This document shows positions 49,101 through 57,863 of a DNA stretch of 64,000 nt, piece after piece. Source of the DNA: Populus alba (Eukaryota; Streptophyta; Magnoliopsida; Malpighiales; Salicaceae); contig NC_133288.1 of NCBI RefSeq assembly GCF_005239225.2, positions 19,474,169 to 19,538,168 on the forward strand. The letters run 5' to 3'. The translations under genes were made by a program, and so were the position numbers. How positions within the stretch are numbered: position 1 is the first letter of the stretch; each line of letters opens with the position of its first letter. The notes beneath the pieces are model-generated. The model made no database searches. It saw nothing but the letters and a program-made list of their open reading frames with translations, and had not been told where the DNA came from.

Positions 49101-52100
49101 CTATTTTCATGCTCACTATCATCAACATTTAAGATCGCTTCAACATTATCTTCCTCCTCCTGCTACATGCATATCCTTATGAGCATCTCAATAAAAAAAA
49201 AAAGGGGAATTAATAAGGCATATATAAAAAAAAAGGAGACGAGTATTTATTTACCAATTGTGGAGAAAAGGATTGTGCACTCCTTTCCTTTGTCCCTGAG
49301 GAGTTAGAGGATTTCTTATTAAGATGATCTTTTGAAGTACTCACTCTCTTTACACTAGGAATCACAAGTGGTGTCCTATTTATGTGGGCAGATGTTCGTG
49401 TACCATCTTCCTTGCCTAAATCAACATCAACTACCCGCTTGTCTCTTTTATAGGTAGGAGAAGATCGTTTCTTTTTGGTTAAAAGAGGGTCATTCTTCTT
49501 TTCTTTTGTCCTTCGTGATACTATGGCAACATTAGCAGGACTTTTAAGAATGATCTTCATCTCTGGAGAACAAACTTTGGACCACCTTGGAGTCCACCAA
49601 TCCATGTAACGTTTAGTTACCAAAGGAAGTTTATCATTTGGGGGCAACGGAAGCTTGCACTGGGAATGAGTTTTGAGTTTGGTAAAACTATGCCAAAGTT
49701 GAGATACATCCTCCAAGGTTGGGACTCCAGTTCTCCCTCCAAAGTCACGGGGAATATGTTGGCAAAACCCAAATTGTCTACTGAATCTATCAGGACAGTA
49801 AGATTCAAAAATAAAAGTATCATCATAACGAAGAGTCAAATAGCCGGATCGAATACACATAAAGTAGTCACTCTCGAGGATTGACAAGTTGCCATCATCA
49901 TATAAGACCCCAACTTTAGCCAGGGGAAGTAATGCAGGAAATATGACTCTCTTGGGATCTCTGAAAAGAGCATGAGCTTGAGATTCATTGAAATGTTTTG
50001 CCAACCCCACACCGGCATATTTCGTCATCCCAACTAACTTGGTAGGACTAATTGTTGTTTGATGGGTGCCAAATTTTTCTGCAAGCCAACTGCTGAGAAA
50101 ATGAATAGGAAAAGGGATGTCTCGTGCGGTCACACTCAATGCAGACTGGACTTCCTTTAGACCTTTGAAGATACTTGCTAGAACTGGTATCGCAAGAGAG
50201 AATTGCCTTCCAGCTGCCATCATGGATGCTACTTTGAAAGTACTAGGACGAATGAAACCAACATCCTTGCTAGGAAATACAAATTTGCATAGCCAACATG
50301 AAAGAAAAGCCGCTAAATAAACTTCATCCTGAATATGAGAAGGGACATTAAGCTCCTTAAAAGGATGAATGAATTTGCTGAAGCGAACACGAGACTTATC
50401 AATTGAGCCAGAAGGATAGTTAGTCTTATTGGATCCGCTAGACTTGCCCACAGAAAAAGGTACCTTGTATCTCAAGTCATCTCGAAACCAGAAATCTACC
50501 CAATCTTGAAGGGTCATTACATGGTCACCATCAATAGTCTGACATTCTTTATGAAAGGCGATGAATAGGTACTTGCAGCTCTTTGGAAGAAAAGAACGTC
50601 CTTTCTTGTCAGCTTCATTAAGTTCATCAGCAGAAGGGATGACTTCATCATAAAAAGTGCCAAAAATAGGAAGGCCGCTACATGATTTTAGCTCCCAAAG
50701 AGATATAGACTCCTCGCCATTCGGGGTAGATAGCGTGTTGGTAGCAGGATTCCAATGGTTATAAAAAGAAAGGATAACATTCATCTGCCAGTCATAGGTA
50801 AAAAGGGATGCAAAAATAGTGTCTCGAATATGTGCCCTCTCGAGGATTGGCTCGTAATGTTTCAAAATATCTTCTGTCCATTCCCAATACTTGGGAGTAT
50901 ACTCAAGTGCATCGGAGATTGGGAAATAATCCTTGCAAGTAGCATTTCCATCACGTTTATGATAGTCTAATGACGGCAGATCAGCTAGAAAAGTTGTTGA
51001 ATGTGGAAAGGAGGATTGAAGTTGTAAAACTGATTGAGGCAAACCACCCATGACCATAAAGTTCATAAGAAGTCTCCAATGACCAGGAAGTCAAATGCTT
51101 GATGCTTTCGGAAGACCGCTTCTTAGCAAATGGACCAATGGCAGGTTCATATACGTGAAGGCTTGTCCGACGATACTTCTCATCAATCACTAAGAATCTT
51201 TTAGTAGAAGAAGAAGAATTCCTGAAAAGCACCATCTAAAAAGAAAAGGAAGACATATAAAAATGCATGAATTAGATGCATATTTGAAAAAAAAAAAGGT
51301 AGAGAATAAGAACTTACCTTGATCAAGAGCCAAAGAAAAGTGATGCTCCAATGTTAAGAAATATATGATTGGCCAAAATTGATGAAAAAAAAAAAAAACA
51401 GCAACCGTGACCTTTAAGGAGCAACTCGTCAAGCACCAATGCTTGTAAAGTATTACGGCAAGAGAATTCAGATCACCCAAAGAAACCTGCAACCCTGCAA
51501 TAAGAATAGATGTTAATTAATGGAAACAGGTAGGCACACCAATAACTCAATCAGGCTTAGTCAAGTCTATTTCAATAACAAGTTTGCACCATCCATCATG
51601 CAGTTGCAGAAACAGATAAGGGTTGCTTTTGGTTAACACACGCATGTCAACAATATGCCAATCCAGTACAAGCTCTCTCTTTGGATGTGCCATCAAGAAA
51701 CTCTGCAGTGCTCCAAGGATTTGAAAGGATTTCTTTCATCTAGATAACAACAGTCTTGAAACAACTTGTCCGGAGCCTGCTAAGGTGAAGTTCAAAAAAA
51801 AAAAACTGTTGTTGTCGCTGCGGCATCTAGAGTTCACCTTTACTGTCAACATAAAGAAAATAGTTGCTTTCTAGTCACTGAGCAGTCACCGTCTCTGCGT
51901 CTCCATGTAATTCAACCATGGCAGATAAAATAACACATGGCCGAATGCAGTTTCACTGCGTCACTATGTAATTCAACGAATAGAGGACTGCGGATTGTCA
52001 AGTTTTCCATGTCAGCTCTTAAGACTAGGCAAATTGTTGGAAATATTTCGCTGAGCAATCACTCCTTTTTTTTTGCTTTATTCTAGGCCATGCATAATTT

Positions 52101-52240
52101 CACTCTTCTCCATGCGGTCAAAAAATAGGAAGACGATGCAAATGCATTTTATAAAAGAGAGGAGTTTGAATTACTATCATCATGAGCTTTGGTTAGAAGT
52201 TTAAAGCTCACTTCACCTGCACAAACTCAGAATTGTGTCC

Positions 52241-52309
<69 letters not shown>

Positions 52310-54716
52310 GACTTGCGGTTGTAAAACAAATACTGAAGAGTTATGCCTACCTGCTAAGACCGTCGATGATGCTGAGCTGCTAAGTGGAGGCTGCACTGTT
52401 AGTGAAGAAACAGAAGTATTGCTAGGTTGAGGCTGCACCGTTAATTAAATCCAAACTTGAGCAGTACCACACTCGGTTTAATGATATCACCAATTCTGCC
52501 CGTAGATATTGACACAATCTTCGCAAAGCATCAAGTTAGATATTGATTTTGAAGCAAGACGTTTGGTTACTTGGTGGATGCTACGCGGTTAATAAAAAAA
52601 AAAAGCAACATGAAGTGCTGCGTGGTGGGTAACAAGAAAAGAGCAATGTAATGTTCTTTTATAGCCACCTCAGTGACTCTTTCCTAATCTAAAACAAAGT
52701 CTTTTCTTATTCTGTGAGAGCAAGCAAAGTCGGCTTCCAGTACAAGAAATTGTGTTGGTCTCTTTCTTAGTAATTAATTCACGTTGGACAATTTATTTAG
52801 AAAAGAAAGTCAATTACACAAAGCAATTTACGTTGCAAAGTTATTTTGCTCTCTGGACATTCTTCCAAAAGGTTGAAATTAATTAAGGATGGGGGCACGG
52901 TTCCCAAAGCATTGAGAAAAGGGAGTTGCAACTTTCATCATTCATAACTTGTTAACCGCTACTCGGAATCACAAACAGATTGCGTTATTGGATTCAGAAT
53001 AACGAGATCTTTAAAACAAGATGCTACAGTGACCATTTTCAGTGAAAAGAAAAAAATCATGCAGCCCGGTCAAAGTGTTTGTTGCTATTCGGGTATAAAG
53101 ATAAATTTTGTCTAGCCCTGCATATGCAGCAGTTTCAAATGAGCAATTGGACCTGAATATTCTATCATGTTTATCTGATAAATCTCAATCAAGATTGATC
53201 CATAAATTTTCAATTTTTTGATTATTATATTTTATTTTCACAATAAGATTTATCTGTTTATTGTGAAAATCTAATATGATCAAATCAAATTTTAGTCGGA
53301 AATATAAAACCCTCACAGCCATATTTTTCGAGACATACCCACTTGTTCCAAAAGTAAGTGAACTTGTCTCGAGGGGGCATCTGTAGAAACACAAATTTTC
53401 CACCAATCAAATTTCACCACGTGTTATTTTATTCTTTAAAATAAAGGATAAAATAAAATTGAAATAAATGACATGGAAAACAAATGAGCCTTCAAATATT
53501 TCTTGGCCAATGAAAAGTTGACACTTGAGATGAGATATTCAAGATATCTTGTCATAAAGTCAAGATTCCGTCAATAAAGACCAACCAATAAAATTATGCC
53601 ACGTGGCATTGGAAAAGGACCTGAGAGCCCCTACAGATCTCTATAAATAGAGGGCCTCAACCTAAAGGGAGGGGATTCCAGAGGAGATACAAATTTTCTT
53701 CAAGACTCTCTCTCTCTCTCTCTCTCTCTCTCTTCAAGCAAGGAAGCTCTCTCTCAAAGAGTTCTCAAGCCTCCTTCATCTACGCTTGAAGTTTAACAAG
53801 AACGAAGCTCTGTTGGATCAAGCCAAAACGCCCCATAAGAGTTCTTCAACAACACTTTGAAGACAAATCAAGGTACTCTTCAAAGCATCAAATCACAACA
53901 TCTCGCTTCGCAATACACGCCCAAATTCGTGTTCTTGCAAAGCACAAATCTTGGCTTGATTACTCAAATAAATCAAGTCACCATACATCAAATCCAAGGG
54001 AAGAATCAGAGGATTGCCATATTCTTTTGATAGAATATATTACATAGAGATTGTACCCATTCATATATTTAATAAAATTATATATTTGTACACGTGTGCT
54101 TATTTAATTTCAGGTACACAAAAATTGTGTCTACAATAACCTTAGCAACAATCGGAATCACAGCTACCTGAAAAAGCAAAACAAGCTCTTTCATCTGAAA
54201 AGTGGCAGAGGCATACGTCAATTCCACTGCATAATTAATAGCAGGGCGGCAAGCATCATGGGCACAAGCGTCGTAAACACATTGGGACACTTCTGGCGGC
54301 GACGGCTTATGCTTTCCGGTATACAAATAATGCAAAAAAACATTAAAGGCTTCATATCCAACCCCACCATAAGGCATCAAATCAGACATGAGGTACCTTG
54401 GTTTATCTCCACTTGTCGAATTACCATCTGCCTTCTTAAAAAGCTCATGAAAGAACTGACTACGAGCAGCCAATATACACCTATGGACACCTACAGGGAT
54501 GCCCTCAACAACAATTTCTGCATCGCTGTAACCATTTTCCCCATCAAGTAATAGCCTTTCCAGATTACCACTAAGCTTGCTTAAGCTCAAGTTTTCAAGG
54601 TTTACACCAGGCTCGGGACCATCTGGCATTGGTACACGGTGGCTGCTAGCCCCGTTTGATAAATAAGAAGATGAATCAAAACTAAAAGAAGATGTCGTTT
54701 CAATGGCATTTTCCAT
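37161..54716 (-). CDS. NPR3/4-like: NPR3/NPR4-type salicylic acid co-receptor (BTB-ankyrin), intron 1 hosts a retrotransposon
   Basis: Four minus-strand exons join in frame: 54716-54168, 39475-38743, 38239-38051 and 37426-37161 (1737 nt, 578 aa). Exon 1 encodes a BTB/POZ domain (about 63-135, [21 protein letters not shown]) and the C2HC zinc site C146, C151, H153, C156. Exon 2 carries ankyrin repeats ([27 protein letters not shown]). Exons 3-4 encode the NPR C-terminal region ([33 protein letters not shown]). VDLNETP (467-473) is the EAR-like repression motif typical of the NPR3/NPR4 clade. These nuclear proteins bind salicylate and repress defence genes with TGA factors. Intron 1 was about 0.2 kb. 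It is now about 14.7 kb because of the 39663-54135 element, which lies 32 bases from the 5' splice site. All splice sites and the frame remain intact, so the gene may still be functional but mis-spliced or silenced. Confidence 0.92.
39663..40416 (+). repeat. 5' LTR
   Basis: 754 bp, beginning TGTAGAAACAC and ending TGTCTACA. It contains a TATA box (39921-39930) and a long CT tract (about 39986-40013). Compared by eye with the 3' LTR it differs only at 40402 (G here, A at 54121). Confidence 0.97.
39921..39930 (+). promoter_or_regulatory. LTR core promoter (TATA box)
   Basis: TCTATAAATA sits in a GC-richer context about 260 bp into the LTR and is followed by a CT-rich tract, as in plant promoters. 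The same box in the 3' LTR is at 53640-53649. Transcription would start about 30 bp downstream and run rightward. Confidence 0.7.
40423..40440 (+). other. Gypsy primer-binding site
   Basis: TGGCGACTCCGCTGGGGA lies six bases after the 5' LTR. It has the form of a tRNA 3'-end complement seen in TAT-group elements. The exact tRNA was not determined here. Confidence 0.75.
40495..42501 (+). CDS. Retrotransposon gag
   Basis: The frame is open further upstream, but the ATG at 40495 ([10 protein letters not shown]) is the first outside the LTR and primer site. The product has a basic, low-complexity N-terminus, a coiled-coil-like stretch ([20 protein letters not shown]), and the retrotransposon gag core with [20 protein letters not shown] and [13 protein letters not shown]. 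Near the C-terminus is a single zinc-knuckle-like C/H cluster, [15 protein letters not shown]. It packages element RNA into particles. Its last 50 bases overlap the next frame, which is shifted by +1, and the stop at 42501 separates it from protease. Related elements usually have gag and pol in one frame, so the stop may be a frame break rather than a natural end. Confidence 0.9.
   Translation: MATTRNMITIVASKSNKAIDSGPQHTIEDPSTPPLKTKSIVELYARTRPILKLISTSNARGAQDVASKMKPQATPLQKSSEAREIVFSTQGDFDNSPMETSPCRSPSKASGSSTMSVMMTETTSLEDQVANLTKLVEGLSTSLKAKDHEIAKLMNKLESLNERGQTSTTKAFQVDQLDVIEESAIGAVKNIRGITDGIFTKNQLKELIKEAITDQVESSIQPSYSYAKPYTQRIDLLKMPLSYQPPKFQQFDGKGNPRQHIAHFVETCNNAGTNGDLMVKQFVRSLKGNAFDWYTDLESCSIDTWEQLEREFLNRFYSTRRVVSMIELTNARQWKEEPVIDYIHRWRNLSLNCRDRLTETSALDMCIQGMHWGLRYILQGIKPKSFEELATRAHDMELSIAAAESSLLPMQEPKRNKPEGRRFGKSTLKVEGKQSLVVNSTAVRVPTGVKRDDHATPTTFQKGERKKPSLKERQEKVYPFPDSDISRMLDDLLEANIIELPEVKRPEEANQVDNPNYCKYHRLISHPVEKCFVLKDKIMRLHENGDIVFDDEIAASNITTTVNLGPCQSLSTISFGSYEPIRLDAIFPMSFTASSSQTPCITLTPQVDDLKPKWSENYDDEGWTLVTRRRGRRKHIQMTKPTRMRSSMVRKLIGEPIRQKDSAKIHTS
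42452..44263 (+). CDS. Retrotransposon protease region
   Basis: This 603-codon frame is +1 relative to gag. It contains an aspartic protease core, [20 protein letters not shown], with the catalytic aspartate in the DDGSA form used by TAT-group elements, and a GRPWIH block about 65 residues later. The long C-terminal part has the repeated RAPVFTRIG / [13 protein letters not shown] motif and a highly acidic end. The frame stops just before the conserved start of reverse transcriptase. The reading continues in the next frame (+1) beside an A-run near 44250. Confidence 0.85.
   Translation: MVSRYAKKTQQKSILVRKEGFSARSIRKPVTLNEYMPTEMKRIENVPVACYHVDEEKTPIDYVMKKSHDDSSNLSHGVCTTEISFNDEDLLLGSKLHNRPLFIKGYVDEKIVNRILVDDGSAVNILPLKTMRELGIPMDELFPSHLMIQGFNQGGQNAIGKIRLAMHMEDMESNALFHVIDAKTTYNMLLGRPWIHENGIISSTLHQCFKYCRDGQVRKIMADTDPFTIAEAHFADAKFYFKSNMMEELRSPPDHLGEGIIDSKSSKGHKSSANEGVSQPTKNKGKEKVVENFVDNKPPRKAAALRYIPVSARKEGQSSFAKDEEKINKELENLTLPATNLALNKVSKPLLKGFVHQTESVVINLTGLPDKRSNGFDPNAYKLLARAGYSREDINEISKDGDTTQLEDKQDSARTRKAWREKKTSGKTLRAGLGYESSTPLYFHINKEASRYISAKEVKDKQQSQSTPLRASVWDRLGGTTSRAPVFTRIGTQNNGRVLKRTPVFARLGQSMSKETSLMGDSKVLRSKIPSRMKRQCEWVVSAEETLKGKTRTIVITNPSNEEEEDEIMSLTSNHITIEEDDNDKFVVEEDVEEAPSSLESEK
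44264..45672 (+). pseudogene. Reverse transcriptase and first (degenerate) RNase H, frame-broken
   Basis: The N-terminal connection ([20 protein letters not shown]) is in one frame and stops at 44475-44477. The rest of reverse transcriptase continues from about 44465 in the +1 frame: [40 protein letters not shown] and the catalytic YVDD at about residue 113 of the open part. The RNase H that follows has lost the first catalytic aspartate position ([17 protein letters not shown]), as is normal in elements that carry a second RNase H. This frame ends at 45670-45672 and the next begins +1 at 45656. Each break lies beside a short A or T run. Confidence 0.85.
45656..47563 (+). CDS. Archaeal-type RNase H and integrase
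   Basis: A 635-codon frame. The N-terminal third is a second, intact RNase [16 protein letters not shown] (first Asp), NNMAEYQAL (Glu), [10 protein letters not shown] (Asp) and [11 protein letters not shown] (final Asp). This acquired RNase H marks the TAT lineage. Integrase follows, with the zinc-binding HHCC domain ([12 protein letters not shown] then CQSCQ), the catalytic core with Asp in [10 protein letters not shown], Asp in TDNGKEFY and Glu in [10 protein letters not shown], and a C-terminal GPY-type module ([18 protein letters not shown]). All catalytic residues are present. It ends RYYA and is followed by A-rich sequence. Confidence 0.92.
   Translation: MLQEFEIVYVSQKAIKGQALADFLADHPIPDEWKFSEDLPDEDVLFIELSEPWKMFFDGAARQDGAGAGVIFITPEGEVLPFSFSLTKCCSNNMAEYQALILGLEMAVNIKMSRLKVFGDSQLVIRQLLSLYEVRKPEFIPYHKYALKLITSLDCVTLEHVPRKENKQADALANLASTLASCSEEIKVPVCQRWVVPPLSHDIEEKEQVGVVSVYEIEREDWRQPLIDYLRHGKLPKDLRHKTEVRRRASRFIYFQGTLYRRSFDGIFLRCLGEEEATKALEETHSGICGAHQSGPKLHFRIKRMGYYWPTMVKDCIDYARKCQSCQLHANLIHQPPEPLHPTVASWPFDAWGLDVVGPLPKSSEGHLYILAATDYFSKWAEAVALREVKKETVVSFIRTNIIYRYGVPRHIITDNGKEFYNTAMNKLCAQFSFKQHNSSMYNAPANGLAEAFNKTLCNILKKVVNRSKKDWHERIGEALWAYRTTFRTPTQATPYSLVYGVEVVLPLECQIPSLRIAIQEGLSNEDNVRLRLEELEALDEKRLEAQQRLECYQARLCRAFNKKVRPRSFQEGDLVLAVRRPIIMSKRMGSKFLSKWDGPYVVQEVYTNGAYKIVDENGLRIGPINGKFLKRYYA
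47643..47817 (+). repeat. Duplicated 76-78-bp module with conserved hairpin
   Basis: Two diverged copies (47643-47720 and 47742-47817) are separated by an A-run. Each has tgaactacgtt-tgacttgat, aaaggtacgtaggcaactt, a perfect 8-bp stem with a 4-base loop, and acagtca. The stems are ACTTGGAA/TTCCAAGT (47691-47710) and ACTTAGAA/TTCTAAGT (47789-47808). Similar tacgtaggca phrases are, to my knowledge, common downstream of pol in TAT elements. Confidence 0.75.
48058..51235 (-). CDS. Antisense spliced gene: plant mobile domain protein carried by the retrotransposon
   Basis: Read on the minus strand, the main exon (51235-49255) ends at a CAATTG/GTAAAT donor. It is followed by exon 49162-48986 (59 codons) and exon 48897-48058 (280 codons with stop), all in phase 0. 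The main exon holds a plant mobile domain (aminotransferase-like family): [40 protein letters not shown] and [14 protein letters not shown]. Basic clusters follow ([22 protein letters not shown]), which suit nuclear import. The last exon is predicted coiled coil. The first 60 codons, from the ATG at 51235 directly after a TTTTAG acceptor, are in another frame. The domain frame is open only from 51074 onward, so a +1 frame step lies between about 51080 and 50981. Extra antisense frames after pol are known in TAT elements. The function is unknown, possibly silencing evasion. Confidence 0.8.
52244..52306. repeat. (AT)31 microsatellite inside the retrotransposon
   Basis: Sixty-three bases of uninterrupted AT, the longest in the window. 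It lies between the presumed antisense promoter and the antisense gene. Confidence 0.95.
52656..52663 (-). promoter_or_regulatory. Possible TATA box for the antisense gene
   Basis: On the minus strand this reads TATAAAAG after GGC, a good plant TATA match. It lies about 1.4 kb before the antisense ATG, which would require a spliced leader. This rests on a motif match only. Confidence 0.4.
53371..53381 (+). other. Polypurine tract
   Basis: GAGGGGGCATC abuts the 3' LTR start (TGTAGAAAC at 53382). This is the expected plus-strand priming site of a gypsy element. Confidence 0.8.
53382..54135 (+). repeat. 3' LTR
   Basis: 754 bp with the same termini as the 5' LTR and one base different. Its TATA box (53640-53649) points toward NPR exon 1, which starts 33 bases beyond the LTR on the opposite strand. 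Confidence 0.97.
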
Positions 54717-57700
54717 GATTTTGGATCAAAACGTCCCTAGTTAAGCCGAGCAAGCACTTCAATTTATCAAGAAACATGGAATTGACAGTATGAGAGTATC
54801 AAAGTCGAAGGAATGGCCACACAAGAACATTGTTCACTAAAAATAGCCATAAATAGATAGCTATCTTTAACCAGACAGGAATCAGGATAACAAAACAGAA
54901 CAGATATGGTCAAGAGCTGTGACAAAAAAAAAAAAAAAAAAACAGAAGAAAAAAGAAAGGGACAACGACCAAAGAAACTAACTACACAAAGTCACTTCAC
55001 TCGAGAAAAACTCAAAACTTGCGCAAAAACCCAGATGAAGCCAAACCCTGAAAGAGTAGATACTCGAAGGAAAAATCAAAACGCAAAAAGAGAAGAAAAC
55101 AAACTTTGATTCACTTAGAAAGCGATGAAAAAACAGCTCGGGATGAAGAACTGCGGACAACAGAGGTCATCGGAGACCTTGTAGCTGAATTTCCAATTTG
55201 CTTGCAGTTGATTGAGTAAATTTTGGGTAAAAAAATACTTAAGAGGCGAGTTTAGACAAGATTACTGTGATTGTGATTCGTATAGGTGTTTGCAATTATT
55301 ATCAGCTATGGATCCGTATATTTCATGAAATCTAAAGTTGGAAGCTAGACACACGGATCAAAAAAAAGAAGAAGAAATGTACGACGTTTGACTTGCAATA
55401 TTGAATTTCTTTTTCTTTCTTTTTTTTGCGATTACCCCAGCACGCAAGAGCCTGCTAAGGAAAATGCTTTATGCTCCACTGCCGAGAAAATTCCTCGCTG
55501 CCTTCGCTTTCTTTCTTCCATTATCTAAAAAAATATAAAGTTGATTTAAAAATGAGCATTGTTCTATATCAATCACATTTCAGTGAATGAACTTATGGAA
55601 CAGCAGATTTGTATCGGATTGTTGGCTATGTACATGGACCTTCATAAAGATATGACGGGACATCACTCTTCAGCCTCTCTTTTTTTTTTTTTTAACATAA
55701 AATATTAATTTTAGAATAATCATAAAATACTTTTTATAGCAGATCGTATTTTCACTTTTTCCTTATAATTTTTTGAAATTACAAATTAATTCAAATCTTT
55801 AAATCAGACAAAATGATTAAATCACCACCATATATAATATATCATAAATACCATAATTTTTTTCCCATTTTCCGTCAACACTAGCCACCACCTTTTCCCT
55901 CTTTTTCTCTCTTTATTGTATAAAGATAAACCGATGCAAATTGATGCATCTTTGATCCCTCACCGGCCACCAGCAATCCCAATCTCAACCTCAACTCACC
56001 CATGGATTGTGCCCATTAATTGTCAGATAAATTATCATTCATTCTTTAATGGGCATGTCATCTTCTTTGATTGAAGAAGCGGACGGACAGAAGAGAACTA
56101 GAACCATATCCTTCACTTGGGTATTACAAATTTGTCTTGTTAATTTCAGGTATAACTAATTTGCAGCAAGTTAGGTTTATGGGTTTGGTGAAGAATTGCT
56201 ATATTAATTGGTTTGCTAAATTAAGGGTGTGTTCCCTAGGTGTTCTAATTCAATGGGTCTTTTTTCTTTTTCTTTTTTTCTATATTGAATATAATGTTGC
56301 AAAGAATGATTTGAATGAAAAAGATAAAAAGGTGACAGAGAAGATACAACAAATTGCAATGAAGAAGAAGTTAGCTGTGGTGGCTTGGGTTTTTTTTGGT
56401 TAAATGGCAAAGTCATAATAATAATGTCACAAGGGATGTTTAGTCATAGAATAAAAATGAACGCATATCAGAAATATTTTTAGATGATATTTTTGTTATG
56501 TGTAGTCTTACATAATATTTTTTTTATTTAATTAATTCAATATATATTTATTTTTAATATTATTTTTATTAAATAAAAAAATTCAATAAATATAATTGGA
56601 TAAATATTTCATCTTATTAGATTAAATATCTTTGATTTATATATATATTTTTTTATTTTAGTTATTATTAATACATTGTTTTCAATTAAAAAACCACACA
56701 ACATTGCGTGTAGAATCTACTTATCTAGTCTCAACATTATCTTTGGAACCCTTTTTCTTTTTATATAACTTGGAAACTTTTATCACATGAAAAAGGGGGC
56801 GTTAGGAATGAGGTGCACGCAATGTTTCATAAATTTTTAATTTAAAATAAATTTTTTATATATTTTTAAATAAAAATCATTTTTTAATATTATATTTTCA
56901 ATCACCCTTACATAATATGAAATGATATGATGACTTTTAAACAATGTAGATGAATTAATTTAAATTATAATTAGCAACTATATATATATATGAATTGAAT
57001 GGATAATTGGTCGCAAAGAGGATAAGTGTACATCGGAAGGGTCATTTATACCTATTTATTTTTGCATTTTAAAAGTATTGTTGAAAAAATTTAAATTTTT
57101 TTTATTTTTTTTAATTTAAAATTAATATATTTTTAGTGTTTTTAAATTATTTTGATATGCTAATATTAAAAATAATTTTTAAAAAAATAAAATAAATTAT
57201 TAACATATATTTTAATATAAAAAATTATCTAAAAAATAACTGCAACTACTATCAAACAAGCTAAAAGTAAATAGATAAAGGGGTGGCTTTAAATAAAACG
57301 GATCTTCTTCTTGTTTATGAAGATAAGTGTACCTTTTCTTCTTCTTGTTTATTCAACCTCAATAAAACGGATCTTCTACTTGTTTAGGAAAAAGGAGGGG
57401 GCGCTAGGAATGAGGATAAGTGTACTTTTTTCTGAATTACTAAAAAGTGTTTGTGTATAAAATAGAAAATTATAATGTTTAAGTTTTTTTATTCGAAAAA
57501 CATTGAAACATTTATATTGAAGAATTTTAATTTTATTTTTCAAACTCGGTATAAATTTGAAAAACTAAAAAACTTTGTTTTGGTTTCTTGAATTTTATTT
57601 TTTTAATAAAATATTACCTAGTTTATGACAGTTGTAAGATTTGTTTTCTTTTTCTCCCAAATTTTTGGGCAAGTACTTGCGCTTCATATTGGCTGGCCTG

Positions 57701-57749
57701 CTAATGCACTGTGATTGGGTATGGTCTCATCCATAGAACCAGGAATATG
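54717..57749. other. NPR upstream region and intergenic repeats
   Basis: The first 500 bases right of the NPR start codon are its likely leader and promoter (transcribed leftward). The rest is AT-rich, with a copy of the dispersed AT-rich repeat at about 57070-57240. It also has a short duplicated phrase aataaaacggatcttct at 57292 and 57361. An open frame of 110 codons at 56071-56403 has no recognisable domain and is not called a gene. Confidence 0.5.
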
Positions 57750-57773
57750 GATAAGGTGATAAGCCTACGTGGC
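57750..57773 (+). promoter_or_regulatory. I-box pair and G-box core upstream of Psb27
   Basis: Two GATAAG I-box motifs (57750-57755 and 57758-57763) are followed four bases later by ACGTGGC (57767-57773), a G-box core. The cluster ends about 90 bp before the Psb27 ATG. An I-box next to a G-box is the classic light-responsive module of nuclear photosynthesis genes. It may lie within the transcribed leader. Confidence 0.6.
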
Positions 57774-57863
57774 AAAAACCCAGTCCCCTCCTCACAACTC
57801 CTCGGTAGAAAACAGAGACTCTCTATGCTCGCTCGTCTTCCCTGCCTTCCACCAAAAAAATCC

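Larger units (their letters stand above)
51236..53370. other. Retrotransposon non-coding region between antisense gene and 3' LTR
   Basis: No long frame. It probably contains the promoter and 5' leader exons of the antisense gene. On the minus strand, a possible leader exon starts after a TTGCAG acceptor near 51492. Its right end is near an A-rich stretch. The (AT)n run and the TATA-like box are listed separately. Confidence 0.5.
39663..54135 (+). mobile_element. Full-length Ty3/gypsy LTR retrotransposon, TAT lineage, with antisense gene
   Basis: The 14,473-bp element runs from TGTAGAAAC to GTGTCTACA and has a 5-bp target duplication, ATAAC (39658-39662 and 54136-54140). Order on the + strand: LTR, primer-binding site, gag, protease, reverse transcriptase with degenerate RNase H, archaeal-type RNase H, integrase. 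These are followed by a duplicated hairpin module, a spliced gene on the opposite strand, a polypurine tract and the 3' LTR. The second RNase H and the extra antisense gene downstream of pol place it in the TAT group of plant gypsy elements, where extra open frames are known. The LTRs differ at one base in 754, so it is a recent insertion. Four +1 frame breaks in gag-pol mean that, as written, it could not make its own polyprotein. Confidence 0.95.

Noticed and set aside
37161..54716. NPR-like gene as a pseudogene because of the retrotransposon
   Set aside because: All four exons join in one 578-codon frame with intact splice sites, and the insertion is intronic.
56071..56403. 110-codon open frame on the + strand
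   Set aside because: It is low complexity and hydrophobic, with no recognised domain, in repeat-rich DNA.
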